Source: Flavobacterium sp.
GTDB lineage: Bacteria; Bacteroidota; Bacteroidia; Flavobacteriales; Flavobacteriaceae
Assembly (NCBI RefSeq): GCF_027484945.1
Contig: NZ_JAIXRZ010000032.1
Location: forward strand, 1-62,753
Direction: 5' to 3'
DNA: 62,753 bases
Part shown: positions 7,300-18,000 of the stretch, piece by piece
How the letters are laid out: each line of letters opens with the position of its first letter
How positions within the stretch are numbered: position 1 is the stretch's first letter
Translations under genes and position numbers: made by a program
Notes under the pieces: generated by a model
Told to the model about the DNA's origin: nothing
What the model saw: only the letters and a program-made list of their open reading frames with translations
The model's database searches: none

Positions 7300-10074
7300 T
7301 TATCTAAATAAGTTTTTATCAAATACCATTCGTATTGCATCGGCATGACGACGTCGATCACGGGTGTGACTTCCAGCAGCTGGAGCAGCATATGCTTTTA
7401 AGGAGGCCAAGCGCCAAGGTACAAGATCAAAATTCATTAACATATAGCCATAAGCACCCATGTTTTTCGGTTCCTCTTGCGCCCAAACATAATCATCGGC
7501 ATTTGGATAGGATGCAATAATTGCTTTTAACTGCTCAACTGGTAACGGGAACAACTGTTCGATACGCACTAATGCAACATCATTGCGCCCTAAATTTTCA
7601 CGTTCGACCAAGATATCGTAATAGAATTTACCTGTACAGAAAACTACTGTTTTTACATTTTTCTTATCCACAGATGAATCGTCGATAGTTTCTTGAAATT
7701 GTCCTTTAGCCAATTCGTCAACAGTTGAAACACAAAGCGGATGACGCAATAAACTCTTAGGAGAAAATACTACTAACGGTTTGCGAAATTTCGTTTTCAT
7801 TTGACGGCGCAACAAGTGAAAAAAGTTGGCGGGTGTGGTACAATCAGCTACATACATATTATGTCGGGCGCATAATTGCAAATAGCGTTCCATACGAGCT
7901 GAAGAGTGTTCAGCACCCTGCCCTTCATAACCGTGCGGTAACAACATAACAATACCGTTTTGATTGTTCCATTTGTCTTCTCCACACGAAATATATTGGT
8001 CGATCATGATTTGAGCCCCGTTAGAAAAATCACCAAATTGGGCTTCCCAAATCGTTAACGCATTCGGATTAGCTAAAGCATAACCATAGTCAAATCCCAA
8101 AACACCATATTCAGAAAGAAACGAATTATAAATATGAAAGTTTCCTTTTTTCCCTTTCAGGGTATCGAGTAGAATCACTTCTTCCTCGCTGTCTTCTACT
8201 TTTACTACAGCATGACGGTGTGAAAAAGTCCCACGTTCAACATCTTGTCCAGAAACCCGAACATCATAACCCTCCATCAACAAGGTTCCGTATGCCAACG
8301 TTTCAGCAGTTCCCCAGTCCAAAGCATTGTTATCGTACATGGTTTTACGATCATTGACAATCTTTTGGATTTTGTTGATGAATTTTTTGTCGGAAGGTAA
8401 CGTTGAAACGGTTTCAATAATTTGATCCAGTTTTTTACGGTCAAATTTTGTATCTACTTTTTTCAACATTTCATCATCAGAAACCTGAACGAATCCTTTC
8501 CACTCATCTTGCATAAAAGGTTTGATGATGGTTTTATCTTTTTTGCGCGATTCTTGGAGATTCTCATCCAATTTCGCTTTATAATCATTCTCAATTTTAG
8601 TCAAATAAGCTGCGTCTACAATGCCTTGCATAATCAACTTTTCAGCATAAATATCACGGGGATTTTTGTGTCGCGAAATAATTTTATAGAGAACAGGCTG
8701 AGTAAAACGTGGTTCGTCGCCTTCATTGTGCCCGTATTTACGGTACCCCAACAAATCGATAAATACATCGCGTTGGAATTGCATACGGAAATCTAACGCA
8801 AATAACATTGCATGAACCACTGCCTCGGTATCATCAGCATTGACATGCAATACAGGGGATAAAGTTACTTTGGCCACATCGGTACAATAGGTCGAGGACC
8901 GTGCATCGAGGTAATTGGTTGTGAATCCAACCTGATTATTAATGACAATATGGATAGTTCCTCCTGTTTTGTAACCGTCGAGTTGTGCCATTTGAACAAT
9001 TTCATACACGATACCTTGACCCGCTACTGCAGCATCGCCATGAACAGCGATGGGTAATACTTTTGAAAAATTGTCTGGATAGTATTTATCTTGTTTCGCA
9101 CGCGTAATCCCTTCAATTACAGCACCAACTGTTTCAAGATGGGAAGGATTCGGAGCCAAATTGATATTGATTTTTTTACCGTTTTTGGTTAAGCGCTCAG
9201 CTGTTAATCCCAAGTGGTATTTTACATCGCCATCAAAGTATTCTTTATCATAATCTTTTCCGTCAAATTCAGAGAAAATATCTTGTGTAGGCTTGTCAAA
9301 AATATTGGCCAAAACATTTAATCGTCCGCGGTGTGCCATCCCCATTATAAACTGTTCCACACCTTTATCTGCTGCGGCATCAATCACGGCATCTAGCGCA
9401 GCAATTAAACTTTCGCCTCCTTCTAATGAAAACCGTTTTTGACCTACGTATTTAGTGTGTAAGAAATTTTCAAACGAAACGGCTTCATTCAATTTCCCTA
9501 AGATGTGTTTTTTCGCTTCGGGTGTGAAATTCGGCAAATTATCGTTGTTGTTCAAACGGTCTTGAATCCATTGAATTACTTCAGGATTACGCATATACAT
9601 GTACTCAATGCCGATATGTTGGCAATAGACATTTTTCAAATGCGCTATTATTTCTTTAAGTGAAGAAGGTTGATGACCCAACACTTTTGCCGCATCAAAA
9701 ACCGTATCTAAATCGGATGCTGAAAGTCCAAAATTTTCAATAGCTAAAGTTGGGCTGTAGACGCGTCGTTCGCGTACGGGATTGGTTTCGGTAAACAGGT
9801 GCCCACGCGTGCGGTAGGCATCGATTAATTTAAGGACATTGAATTCTTTTTGTAATTTTTCAGAAGCTGCTGCATTTCCAGCATCACTATTGGCATAAAC
9901 TACCAATTGCTCACCCGCATTAACTTGGTCGCTAAAATGTTCTAATGCAAAATCAAAACCTTGAAAAAACGCGCGCCAACTGGGCTCTACGCTGTCTGGA
10001 CTAGCAAGATATTGTTCATATAAATCAGCAAAAAACTGGGTATGCGCTGCATTTAAAAAGGAAAACCTATCCAT
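7300..10074 (-). CDS. odhA: 2-oxoglutarate dehydrogenase E1 component
   Basis: A 924-residue thiamine-diphosphate-dependent decarboxylase that feeds succinyl groups to OdhB. The N-terminal E2-binding segment begins FLNAAHTQFFADLYEQY and includes SWRAFFQGF, as in SucA. The TPP domain shows GMAHRGRLNVL, HGDAAVAGQG and the block NNQVGFTT. The C-terminal transketolase-like domain includes FGDFSNGAQ and LLPHGYEGQGAEHSS. The length matches the family (900-950). It has a good promoter at 10117-10147. It is separated from odhB by 191 bp that hold a decayed copy of the odhB start; the two are presumably still one transcription unit because no terminator is visible between them. Confidence 0.96.
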   Translation of the reverse strand: MDRFSFLNAAHTQFFADLYEQYLASPDSVEPSWRAFFQGFDFALEHFSDQVNAGEQLVVYANSDAGNAAASEKLQKEFNVLKLIDAYRTRGHLFTETNPVRERRVYSPTLAIENFGLSASDLDTVFDAAKVLGHQPSSLKEIIAHLKNVYCQHIGIEYMYMRNPEVIQWIQDRLNNNDNLPNFTPEAKKHILGKLNEAVSFENFLHTKYVGQKRFSLEGGESLIAALDAVIDAAADKGVEQFIMGMAHRGRLNVLANIFDKPTQDIFSEFDGKDYDKEYFDGDVKYHLGLTAERLTKNGKKININLAPNPSHLETVGAVIEGITRAKQDKYYPDNFSKVLPIAVHGDAAVAGQGIVYEIVQMAQLDGYKTGGTIHIVINNQVGFTTNYLDARSSTYCTDVAKVTLSPVLHVNADDTEAVVHAMLFALDFRMQFQRDVFIDLLGYRKYGHNEGDEPRFTQPVLYKIISRHKNPRDIYAEKLIMQGIVDAAYLTKIENDYKAKLDENLQESRKKDKTIIKPFMQDEWKGFVQVSDDEMLKKVDTKFDRKKLDQIIETVSTLPSDKKFINKIQKIVNDRKTMYDNNALDWGTAETLAYGTLLMEGYDVRVSGQDVERGTFSHRHAVVKVEDSEEEVILLDTLKGKKGNFHIYNSFLSEYGVLGFDYGYALANPNALTIWEAQFGDFSNGAQIMIDQYISCGEDKWNNQNGIVMLLPHGYEGQGAEHSSARMERYLQLCARHNMYVADCTTPANFFHLLRRQMKTKFRKPLVVFSPKSLLRHPLCVSTVDELAKGQFQETIDDSSVDKKNVKTVVFCTGKFYYDILVERENLGRNDVALVRIEQLFPLPVEQLKAIIASYPNADDYVWAQEEPKNMGAYGYMLMNFDLVPWRLASLKAYAAPAAGSHTRDRRRHADAIRMVFDKNLFR

Positions 10075-10116
10075 GATATTTTTAGGTATGTATACTTGTA
10101 ATTCAAAAAATTAGTG

Positions 10117-10147
10117 CAAAAGTATAATATTTATGATAATCATTCAA
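10117..10147 (-). promoter_or_regulatory. Promoter of odhA
   Basis: On the minus strand TTG (10145-10147) is followed after 20 bases by TACTTTTG (10117-10124), matching the Bacteroidota sigma-A form TTG-N19/20-TAnnTTTG. The box ends 42 bases upstream of the odhA start. Confidence 0.65.
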
Positions 10148-10276
10148 CGATTTTGGTACATTTATGTAGTACACTAAATCGATTTGCCGTGGTACAAAAG
10201 AAAGATACTGTCATTTTAACAAATTCTTTGCAAATACCCTTGCTTTGCGGTTGAATTTCGGCCGCGCGCGAATAGT

Positions 10277-10630
10277 TTAGTAATGGGCTCGAAACCACAC
10301 TTTCATCCATTCACGACGGAGGATTAAATAAGAGAGCTGCTCGGCCAATTCTACGGTATCGGTTCCGTCCAACTGCTTGACATTTTCTTCAGGAACATCG
10401 ATGATGTAAAGTAAATTTAAAAGTTCGGCATAATGATACTGAATCAATCGAAAAACCTTTTCGTGCAATTGAATTTTTAATTCTTCTGGAGTTGTATTGG
10501 GGTGAAAATCGACCGATTCGTTTGCAAAATTAAAGTCCTTATTCACTTGCTCGAGCAACTTTCCATACAACTGAATGGATTCGGCCTCTTTCAACAATTG
10601 ATCGGTGGTAGCGGGTGCTTGAAACGACAT
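10277..10630 (-). CDS. Conserved small cytoplasmic protein of unknown function
   Basis: A 117-residue acidic, helical protein without signal peptide, membrane segment or motif I can name. It starts 3 bp after the stop of the polyprenyl synthase gene on the same strand, which implies co-transcription and possibly translational coupling. The C-terminal stretch SYLILRREWMKVWFRAHY is rich in aromatic and basic residues. The tight spacing with an isoprenoid gene is the only hint of function. No terminator was recognised in the 130 bp that follow it. Confidence 0.75.
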   Translation of the reverse strand: MSFQAPATTDQLLKEAESIQLYGKLLEQVNKDFNFANESVDFHPNTTPEELKIQLHEKVFRLIQYHYAELLNLLYIIDVPEENVKQLDGTDTVELAEQLSYLILRREWMKVWFRAHY

Positions 10631-10633
10631 AAC

Positions 10634-11608
10634 CTAGACCTTGCGGTTCATTAATTTTTCGCCAAAACTGCGCAACATCATTTTTTTCTCTGCACTGATT
10701 TCCATTTGTTCTAAAGTTTCAAACGATTTAAATGTAAACGCTTTAATTGCTGCTTGAGTAGCTGCTGCTGCACCGGTTGTTCGAAACAACTCTTTAACCG
10801 AATTGATTTTATCCGTATTATCTAGCGGCTGAATAGAAAACAAATGGGCAAGTTGTTCTTTATCGGATGCCGATGCAAATTCCATTGCTTTTAAATACAA
10901 GTAGGTTTTTTTGTTTTCAATAATATCACCCCCAACCTGCTTTCCAAAAGTTAAAGGATCACCAAATGCATCCAAATAATCGTCTTGCAATTGGAAGGCT
11001 ATACCAAGATTACACCCGAAATCATAAATTAAATTCGCATTTTCGGCTGAAGCCCCCGCCACGATAGCTCCCATTTTTAAGGCTGATCCAACGAGTACTG
11101 CCGTTTTGTATTCAATCATTTTCAAATATTCGTCCAACGTAACATTATCGCGGGTTTCAAAATCTACATCGTATTGCTGCCCTTCACAGACTTCGATCGC
11201 TGTTTTGCTAAATAGTTGGGCAAGTTCACGAAACGTTGCAGGTTCATATTCTTCAAAATACTGATAGGCTAAAATCAACATGGCATCACCCGATAATATT
11301 CCGGTATTTACATTCCATTTTTCATGAACGGTTTGATGTCCTCTGCGCAAGGGAGCGGCATCCATTATATCGTCATGGACTAAAGAAAAATTATGAAAAA
11401 CCTCTACAGCTGTTGCTGCTGCTAATGCTTTTCTACAATCCCCATCAAACACCTCAGTAGCCATTAACGTTAGTACAGGCCGCATACGCTTCCCTCCTAA
11501 TGCTAAAATATAACGAATAGGCTCGTAAAGATTTTTTGGTTCTTTAGTTAAGGAAAGCGATTCAAAATATTCGGTTATCAAATCTTGATAATAGGCTATC
11601 GACTGCAT
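10634..11608 (-). CDS. Short-chain polyprenyl diphosphate synthase (FPP/GGPP type)
   Basis: A 324-residue all-helical trans-prenyltransferase that adds isopentenyl diphosphate to allylic primers. GGKRMRP at 38-44 binds IPP. The first aspartate-rich motif is DDIMD at 79-83 and the second DDYLD at 209-213. The aromatic F74, five residues before the first motif, is a feature that limits chain length, so a C15-C20 product (for carotenoids, quinones or undecaprenyl precursors) is more likely than a long-chain one; this is inference. It is followed by a 117-residue gene 3 bp downstream. A minus-strand TAATTTTG box at 11630-11637 may be its -7 element. Confidence 0.92.
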   Translation of the reverse strand: MQSIAYYQDLITEYFESLSLTKEPKNLYEPIRYILALGGKRMRPVLTLMATEVFDGDCRKALAAATAVEVFHNFSLVHDDIMDAAPLRRGHQTVHEKWNVNTGILSGDAMLILAYQYFEEYEPATFRELAQLFSKTAIEVCEGQQYDVDFETRDNVTLDEYLKMIEYKTAVLVGSALKMGAIVAGASAENANLIYDFGCNLGIAFQLQDDYLDAFGDPLTFGKQVGGDIIENKKTYLYLKAMEFASASDKEQLAHLFSIQPLDNTDKINSVKELFRTTGAAAATQAAIKAFTFKSFETLEQMEISAEKKMMLRSFGEKLMNRKV

Positions 11609-11629
11609 GTGGATTTTGATTAATTCCTA

Positions 11630-11637
11630 CAAAATTA
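11630..11637 (-). promoter_or_regulatory. Putative -7 box of the polyprenyl synthase gene
   Basis: The minus strand reads TAATTTTG, a match to TAnnTTTG, 22-29 bases upstream of the start. No convincing -33 element at the usual distance. Confidence 0.35.
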
Positions 11638-11738
11638 AGGAATTCCCCAACGAATCACTTTATAAAATGATGAAAAAGTCCATCGTTAAATTTCTGTTAA
11701 GAACGCGGAAACTTTTTTAGTATTGCTAGTTTCCAACT

Positions 11739-11746
11739 TACTTTTG
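11739..11746 (+). promoter_or_regulatory. Putative -7 box of the efflux operon
   Basis: TACTTTTG matches TAnnTTTG and lies 30 bases upstream of the TetR-family start at 11777. It lies between the divergent polyprenyl synthase and efflux genes. A TTG at 11723 is too close (13 bases) for a standard -33. Confidence 0.45.
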
Positions 11747-11776
11747 TGCCGGAAAAATTTGGACGATCCATTCAAA

Positions 11777-12370
11777 ATGAAAGAACAAATCATCAAAAAA
11801 GCAACCGATTTATTTTTGAAGTTAGGCTTCAAAAGTGTGACTATGGATGATATTGCTAGCTCGATGTGTATTTCCAAAAAAACCATTTACAAATACTTTA
11901 CGACCAAAGAAGATCTTATTGAACAGGGGACAACATCGATTCATCAAAAAATAATCACGTTAATGAATTCGATCGTTTCTAAAAACTACAATGCTATCAA
12001 GGAAAATTTTGAAATGCGCAAAATGTTTAAAGAAATGTTTCAAACTTTTGACCATTCTCCCGCATATCAATTAAAAAAACATTACCCTGAGATTTATGAC
12101 CAATTGATTAGTAATGCTATGGAAGAATGCCGTCACTTGTTTCGAAAAAATATTGAAAAAGGAATCGCAGAAGGTTTGTATCGAGACAATGTTGAAATTG
12201 ATGCTGCTGTTCGCTTCTATTACACTTTAATCTTCGATATTAATGGCAATGTCATGTTGGAAAAAGAAGCTTATGAATTAGAAGCTAAAGCTTTAGAATA
12301 CCATACCCGCGCCATTGCTACATTGGCTGGTATACAGGAATTAGAAAAACAAATCGCAATCTATAATTAA
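11777..12370 (+). CDS. TetR/AcrR-family transcriptional regulator of the efflux operon
   Basis: A 197-residue one-component regulator. The N-terminal helix-turn-helix (about 1-50) shows the family pattern ATDLFLKLGFKSVTMDDIA followed by CISKKTIYKYF; the rest is a helical ligand-binding and dimer domain. I start at the ATG at 11777 rather than 11723, because the -7 box lies inside the longer version and the shorter start fits the family. It is the first gene of an operon: the TolC-like gene begins 12 bp after its stop. By analogy with AcrR it should repress its own operon and be relieved by a pump substrate; no operator palindrome was clear. Confidence 0.88.
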   Translation: MKEQIIKKATDLFLKLGFKSVTMDDIASSMCISKKTIYKYFTTKEDLIEQGTTSIHQKIITLMNSIVSKNYNAIKENFEMRKMFKEMFQTFDHSPAYQLKKHYPEIYDQLISNAMEECRHLFRKNIEKGIAEGLYRDNVEIDAAVRFYYTLIFDINGNVMLEKEAYELEAKALEYHTRAIATLAGIQELEKQIAIYN

Positions 12371-12381
12371 TTATCAAACGT

Positions 12382-13722
12382 ATGAGAAACCAATATCTCG
12401 CACTCCTCTTTTTGTTTCCGCTGGCATTGATTGCTCAAGTGCAACCGCAATCGTATGCTTTTTCTTTAAAAGAAGCCCTAGAACACGCAATTCAACACAA
12501 CTATTCGGCACTTAACGCCAATCGCGATGTGGAAGCGGCCAAAAAGAAAAAATGGGAGACCACAACCATCGGGTTACCCCAAATTAGTGGTGGTGTGAAT
12601 TATCAAGACAATTTTAGGCTACAAAAATCATTGATTCCTGCTGAATTTTTTGGGGGTCAACCGGGAGAATTCATTCCAGTAACTTTTGGCACCAAACACA
12701 ATATGAATGCCGCTTTAACCCTAAGTCAATTGATTTTTGATGGCTCCTATTTGGTTGGCTTACAATCGGCTAAAACGTATTTAAAAATCTATGAAAATGC
12801 GAAAGTAAAAACCAACCAAGAATTACGTGAAATTGTAACCAACGCTTATGGAAATGTTTTATTGGCCGATGAAAGCATTCTAATTTTTGAACGCAATAAA
12901 GCGGCGCTAGAAAAAACGTTAAACGATACACGTGAAATCTATAAAAACGGATTTACGGAAGAAGAAAATGTCGAACAATTGCAAATCACACTTGCATCAA
13001 TCAATAGTTCCCTTGAAAATGTAAAGCGGCAAAGAAGAATTGCATTAGACCTATTAAAATTGGTTTTAGGAATTAAACTTGAGGATCAATTGACCCTAAA
13101 AGACAAACTGGATTACCTAACCCAATCCAATATGGATTTGTCTATTTTAAAGGAAGCATTTGATCTAAAAAACAATATTGATTATCAAATTGGGAAAAAC
13201 ACCCTTACGAGTTCCGAGTTATTGTTAAAACTAGAAAAGAGTAAGGCACTTCCCTCCTTGGGAGCACAGGTCAATTTTGGTGCTAACTCTTTCGGCAACC
13301 AATTCACAATGTTTAATGCAAACCAACAATGGTTTAATTACTCCAATTTGGGGGTTGGATTAACGGTGCCCATTTTTAGTAGTTTAGGCCGTAGTGCGCG
13401 AACACAACAAGCTAAAATTGCAGTAGATCAATCCAAAACCCGTTTAACTGAAACCGAACAAAAGTTGCAACTTCAATTTGAAAAAACGAAAAGCGATTAT
13501 GAATTTAGTTTGGAACAATTGGGCAGCTCAAAAAACAATTTAAAGTTGGCTGAACGTATCGAGTCGAAAAATCAAATAAAATTTAAAGAAGGCCTTACTT
13601 CTAGTTTCGACTTAACCGATGCGCAGCGTCAATTGTATTCGGCACAACAATCCTATTTGCAAGCCATGGTTGAGGTTATCACCAAACGTGCGGCATTGGA
13701 AAAATTACTCAGTAAAAACTAA
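12382..13722 (+). CDS. TolC-family outer membrane efflux protein
   Basis: A 446-residue outer-membrane channel with an N-terminal signal peptide (about 1-18, ending LALIAQ). The two-fold repeat of the outer membrane efflux domain is visible as long amphipathic helices and by the repeat openings SLKEALEHAIQHNYSALNA and a related later segment. In the membrane it would form a trimeric beta-barrel with a periplasmic tunnel that docks to the adaptor encoded next. It is the second gene of the TetR-TolC-MFP-RND operon, with 11 bp before it and 17 bp after it. Confidence 0.93.
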   Translation: MRNQYLALLFLFPLALIAQVQPQSYAFSLKEALEHAIQHNYSALNANRDVEAAKKKKWETTTIGLPQISGGVNYQDNFRLQKSLIPAEFFGGQPGEFIPVTFGTKHNMNAALTLSQLIFDGSYLVGLQSAKTYLKIYENAKVKTNQELREIVTNAYGNVLLADESILIFERNKAALEKTLNDTREIYKNGFTEEENVEQLQITLASINSSLENVKRQRRIALDLLKLVLGIKLEDQLTLKDKLDYLTQSNMDLSILKEAFDLKNNIDYQIGKNTLTSSELLLKLEKSKALPSLGAQVNFGANSFGNQFTMFNANQQWFNYSNLGVGLTVPIFSSLGRSARTQQAKIAVDQSKTRLTETEQKLQLQFEKTKSDYEFSLEQLGSSKNNLKLAERIESKNQIKFKEGLTSSFDLTDAQRQLYSAQQSYLQAMVEVITKRAALEKLLSKN

Positions 13723-13739
13723 TCAATCTCCTTATATCC

Positions 13740-14882
13740 ATGAAAAAATACATCACCCTAATTTTAACCACTACATTACTCATTGCTTGTGGTAAAAAAG
13801 AAGAAGCATCGAGCAATATAGATGCTTTAATCGCTGCAAAAAACGCAAAAGAGTTACAGCTAAGAAAAGCAGCTTTACAGGCAGATATTAACAAAATAGA
13901 CGCTGCCTTAACCGAAATGAATGTAAAAGTTGACGAAGCATTAGTAAGTGTACGTGCAGTAAAGGATACGATTTTCAATCATTACCTAGAAGTACAAGGC
14001 AATGTGGATACCAAAGAAAATATCTTAATTCAGCCCGAATTTAGTGGTACTTTAATTGCATTAAATGCCAAAGCGGGTCAACGCGTTACCAAAGGGCAAG
14101 TTTTAGGTCGAATTGACGATGCCGGTTTGGGGCAGCAATTGGCAAGTTTAGAAAACCAATATGCCTTAGCCAAAACCAATTTCGATCGTCAAAAGAATTT
14201 GTGGGACAAAAAAATTGGATCGGAAATGCAATACTTACAGGCGCAAACCAATATGATCACCGCACAAAAAGGAGTTGCACAATTAAAAGCACAATTAGCA
14301 AAAACTGTTATTCGCGCTCCTTTTACCGGTACTATCGACGAAGTTTTCGTTGAAAAAGGACAGGTTGTAGCGCCAAGTATGCAAGGGTTAATGCGAATTG
14401 TAAATGTAAGTAATATGTATGTGTCAACGAGCGTTCCAGAAACGTATGTTGGCAAATTAAAAGTTGGAACCGAAGTCGATGTTTATCTTACTTCTTTAGG
14501 CAAAACCTATACGGGTAAAGTGCGCCAAGTTGGGAATTTCATTAACCCAAGCAACCGTAGTTTTGGCATTGAAGTAGCGGTACCCAATCCTCAAGGATTA
14601 TTGCGCCCTAATCAAGTTGCTAAATTACGCATCATTGATTATGTTAATAAAAATGCGCTTGTCGTTCCGTCTAATGTGATTCAGAAAGATGCTAACGGCG
14701 ACAATTATGTGTATGTAGTTACCGAGGTAAATGGAAAGACCGGGAAAGCCAAAAAAGTGATTGTAAAAACTGGACAATCATCAGAAAATGTTACCGAAAT
14801 TTTAAGTGGTATCGCTGCCGATGAACTAATTGTAACCGATGGAGTTACTTCGATTTCTGATGGGATGAAATTGAGTTTTTAA
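13740..14882 (+). CDS. RND efflux periplasmic adaptor (membrane fusion protein), lipoprotein
   Basis: A 380-residue adaptor linking the RND pump to the TolC-like channel. The lipobox LIAC places the lipid-modified cysteine at C17. A coiled-coil stretch (about 30-60) precedes the first half of the lipoyl domain (around VQGNVDTKENILIQPEFSG). A helical hairpin (about 120-175) separates this from the second half, IRAPFTGTIDEVFVEKGQVV. The beta-barrel and membrane-proximal domains follow. Unusually, the predicted coiled coil comes before the first lipoyl half, a layout common in Bacteroidota adaptors. The gene is followed by a 125-bp gap with a short hairpin before the RND gene. Confidence 0.92.
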   Translation: MKKYITLILTTTLLIACGKKEEASSNIDALIAAKNAKELQLRKAALQADINKIDAALTEMNVKVDEALVSVRAVKDTIFNHYLEVQGNVDTKENILIQPEFSGTLIALNAKAGQRVTKGQVLGRIDDAGLGQQLASLENQYALAKTNFDRQKNLWDKKIGSEMQYLQAQTNMITAQKGVAQLKAQLAKTVIRAPFTGTIDEVFVEKGQVVAPSMQGLMRIVNVSNMYVSTSVPETYVGKLKVGTEVDVYLTSLGKTYTGKVRQVGNFINPSNRSFGIEVAVPNPQGLLRPNQVAKLRIIDYVNKNALVVPSNVIQKDANGDNYVYVVTEVNGKTGKAKKVIVKTGQSSENVTEILSGIAADELIVTDGVTSISDGMKLSF

Positions 14883-14899
14883 TAGAAAAATATAACTCA

Positions 14900-14922
14900 T
14901 TAAAAGGGTTTTTACCTTTTAA
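14900..14922 (+). other. Intercistronic hairpin between adaptor and RND pump genes
   Basis: The inverted repeat TTAAAAGG (14900-14907) and CCTTTTAA (14915-14922) has a 7-base loop and no following T-run, so it is a weak terminator at best. It may be an RNA-processing or stability element that sets the pump-to-adaptor ratio. Confidence 0.35.
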
Positions 14923-15007
14923 AATCAACTAATAACCCACTATTTAGTTAATGCCAAAAAGAGAGAATGTAGTTTTAAATGAATAAAACAACCGCATAAA
15001 AAAGAAT

Positions 15008-18000
15008 ATGAGCAAACATAACAAAGAATTTAGCCTCTCTAGCTGGGCTGTAGATAACCGGATAACAGTATATATACTAACGTTTATTATTGTGGTAGCG
15101 GGTATATACTCCTATATCGCGATGCCGCGTGAAGACTTTCCCGAAATTATTGAAAATAAGGTATACGTTTCCTCTGTATTCCCGGGTAACTCTGCCGAAG
15201 ATGTAGAAAAATTGGTCATCAAACCCCTTGAGAAAGAGTTCAAAAACATCAGTGGGGTCAATAAAATTACCTCGAGTTCATTTCAAGATTATGGGATGAT
15301 TATTGTCGAATTTGATGATAAAATAGGTATTGAATTGGCCAAACAAAAAATTAAAGATAAAGTTGATAATGCCAAAGCAAGTACCGATTGGCCCAATTTA
15401 GATAATGGGAGTAAAGTCGAACCTAATGCTTTTGAATTGAACATTTCTGAAGAAGTGCCCATTTTGAATATCAACTTAAAAGGCGATTACACCACCCAAC
15501 AGTTGAAGAAATTTGGCGAAAAACTGCAAGACGCAATTGAAGAAGTACCCGAAGTCAAAAAAGTAGACATCTTGGGTGTTGATAATAAAGAAGTAGAAAT
15601 TGCAATCGACATTTTTAAAATGACGGCTGCTCAAGTGAGCTTTGATGATATTCAAAATGCAGTTCGTTATGAAAACATGACGCTTTCTGGAGGTAATTTA
15701 ATTTCGCAAGGGTCCCGAAACAATATTCGGATTATTGGTGAAATGAAAGATCCTGCAGAGCTAAACAACATTATCGTGAAATCATTCGGAGGTTCGGTGT
15801 ATTTAAAAGACATCGCTACCATTCGATTTAAAGAAAAAGAACGTACAACTTTTGCGCGTGAACGCGGTAAAGAAGTGGTTATGCTGAATGTAAAAAAACG
15901 TTCAGGACAAAACATGATTTCGGCTATTGAGCAAGCCCGTGAAAAGGTAAAAGAAGTGCAGGAAAACTATTTACCTAAGAACGTTTCCATTGAATATACC
16001 AGTGATCAATCTTCGCGAGTAGAACACCAAGTAGACGAATTATCCAACCATATCATTTTTGGAATTATTTTGGTAATGATTGTATTAATGTTTACAATGG
16101 GCTTGCGTAACTCGTTATTTGTAGGCGCTGCAATTCCGCTTTCGATGTTCATTGCTTTTGCCTTGCTTGCTTCCATGGGGAAAACGTTGAATACAATGGT
16201 ATTATTCGGATTGGTAATGGGGCTTGGAATGTTAGTAGACGATGGTATTGTAGTGGTAGACAACGTATTTGCGAACATGAAAAAAGGAATGTCGCGAATT
16301 CAAGCATCAAAACTCGGTATAGGTGAAATTGCATGGCCCGTTATCTCATCAACGGCTACCACTTTAATGGCCTTTTTGCCCTTTGCATTATGGCCGGGCA
16401 CAATGGGTAAATTCATGATTTATTTTCCAATGACCTTATCGGTAACCTTGGGCGCATCATTATTTGTTGCCATGGTAGTCAATGCCGCCATGACAGGAGG
16501 ATCAATGGATATTGAAGACCGTAACGTTTCGAGAAAAAATATTCGCCGGAATAGCCTTTATATCGGAATAGCTGCCCTTATTTTTTTAATTGCCGGCTAC
16601 AGTACCGGAGGGGTTTTCTTCAAATCAATGGGGCACATTGCAATTTTAGTTTTAGGAATGATGTGGGCCTATCATGTTAAAATTTATCAATGGACGCAAG
16701 ATTTTCAGCACGGATTTTTCCCTCGAATGGAAGAAAAATACAAAGTGTTTTTAGCTAAAATTCTAACCGGAAGAAAAGCGTGGTATGCATTTTTTGGCAT
16801 CATAGGAATGTTGATATTGTCCTTTGTATTGGTGGGTGTGTTTCCAAGAAAAGTTTTATTCTTCCCGGATAATATTCCAAATCAAGTGATTACCTATATC
16901 GAATATCCACAAGGGACCGACATCGATAAAACCAACAAAGCCACTCGATTTGTTGAAAAGCAAATTGTTACGATTTTAGATAAGTATGTTGACAAATCGG
17001 ACAATGAAAATTATTTAGCAGAATCGATTGTGTCTCAAGTTGGGGTTGGCGCGGGCAATCCGAATGTCGATGCGGGATCGGCCAATGAAACTCCTTATAA
17101 AGGTAAAGTTACGGTCAACTTCCGTGAATTCAAATTTAGACGCGGGGTCAATACAGCCGACTTGTTAGAAGAAATTCGTAAATCGGTAAAAGGAATTCCT
17201 GGAGCTACTGTTACGGTTGAGAAAGATGCAAATGGGCCACCGGCTGGATATCCCATTAGTCTTGAATTGAAAGGTGAAGATTACAATGAGATGCTTGCTG
17301 AAGCACAAAAAGTAATTGCCTACATCAACGCTAAAAACATTGAAGGAATTGAAAAACTTCAAGTGGACATCAATAAAAACAGTCCAGAACTAGAAGTTAT
17401 GGTAGACCGTGCTAACGCTGGAAGTATCGGGATTTCAACAGGACAAGTGGGCTATACCTTACGGCGTTCGGTATATGGTCAAGAGATTTCAACGTATAAA
17501 GAAGGAGACGACGATTACAATATTGTAATGCGTATGCAAGAAGATCAACGTAAAAACGAAAACATTTTGTTTAATCAATCGATGACTTTTCGCAATCCGA
17601 ATAATGGTCAAATTATGCAGGTTCCGATTTCGGCCGTTTCAAATACAACGAAAACGGAAACCTTTAACATGATTAAGCGAAAAAATCACAAACGGGTGAT
17701 GACAATTTATTCCAATGTATTAACGGGATACAATGGTGATGCAATTACCAAAGAGATCGGCAAACAATTGGAGAGCTATAAATTTCCAAAGACGATTTCC
17801 TATGGATTTTCGGGAGTTCAAGAAGAACAGGGTAAAAATCAAACGTTTTTAAATATTGCTTTCTTACTTGCGATAGCGGGTATTACGATTATTATCGTAT
17901 TGCAATTCAACTCCATTTCGAAAACGTTAGTCATATTATTTACTGTTTTACTTAGTTTTAGTGGTGTATTTTATGGATATGTGATTGCTAATATGGACTT

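Noticed and set aside
8422..8796. Plus-strand 124-codon frame inside odhA
   Set aside because: Antisense of a strongly conserved enzyme; composition (Phe/Ile rich) is typical of a shadow frame.
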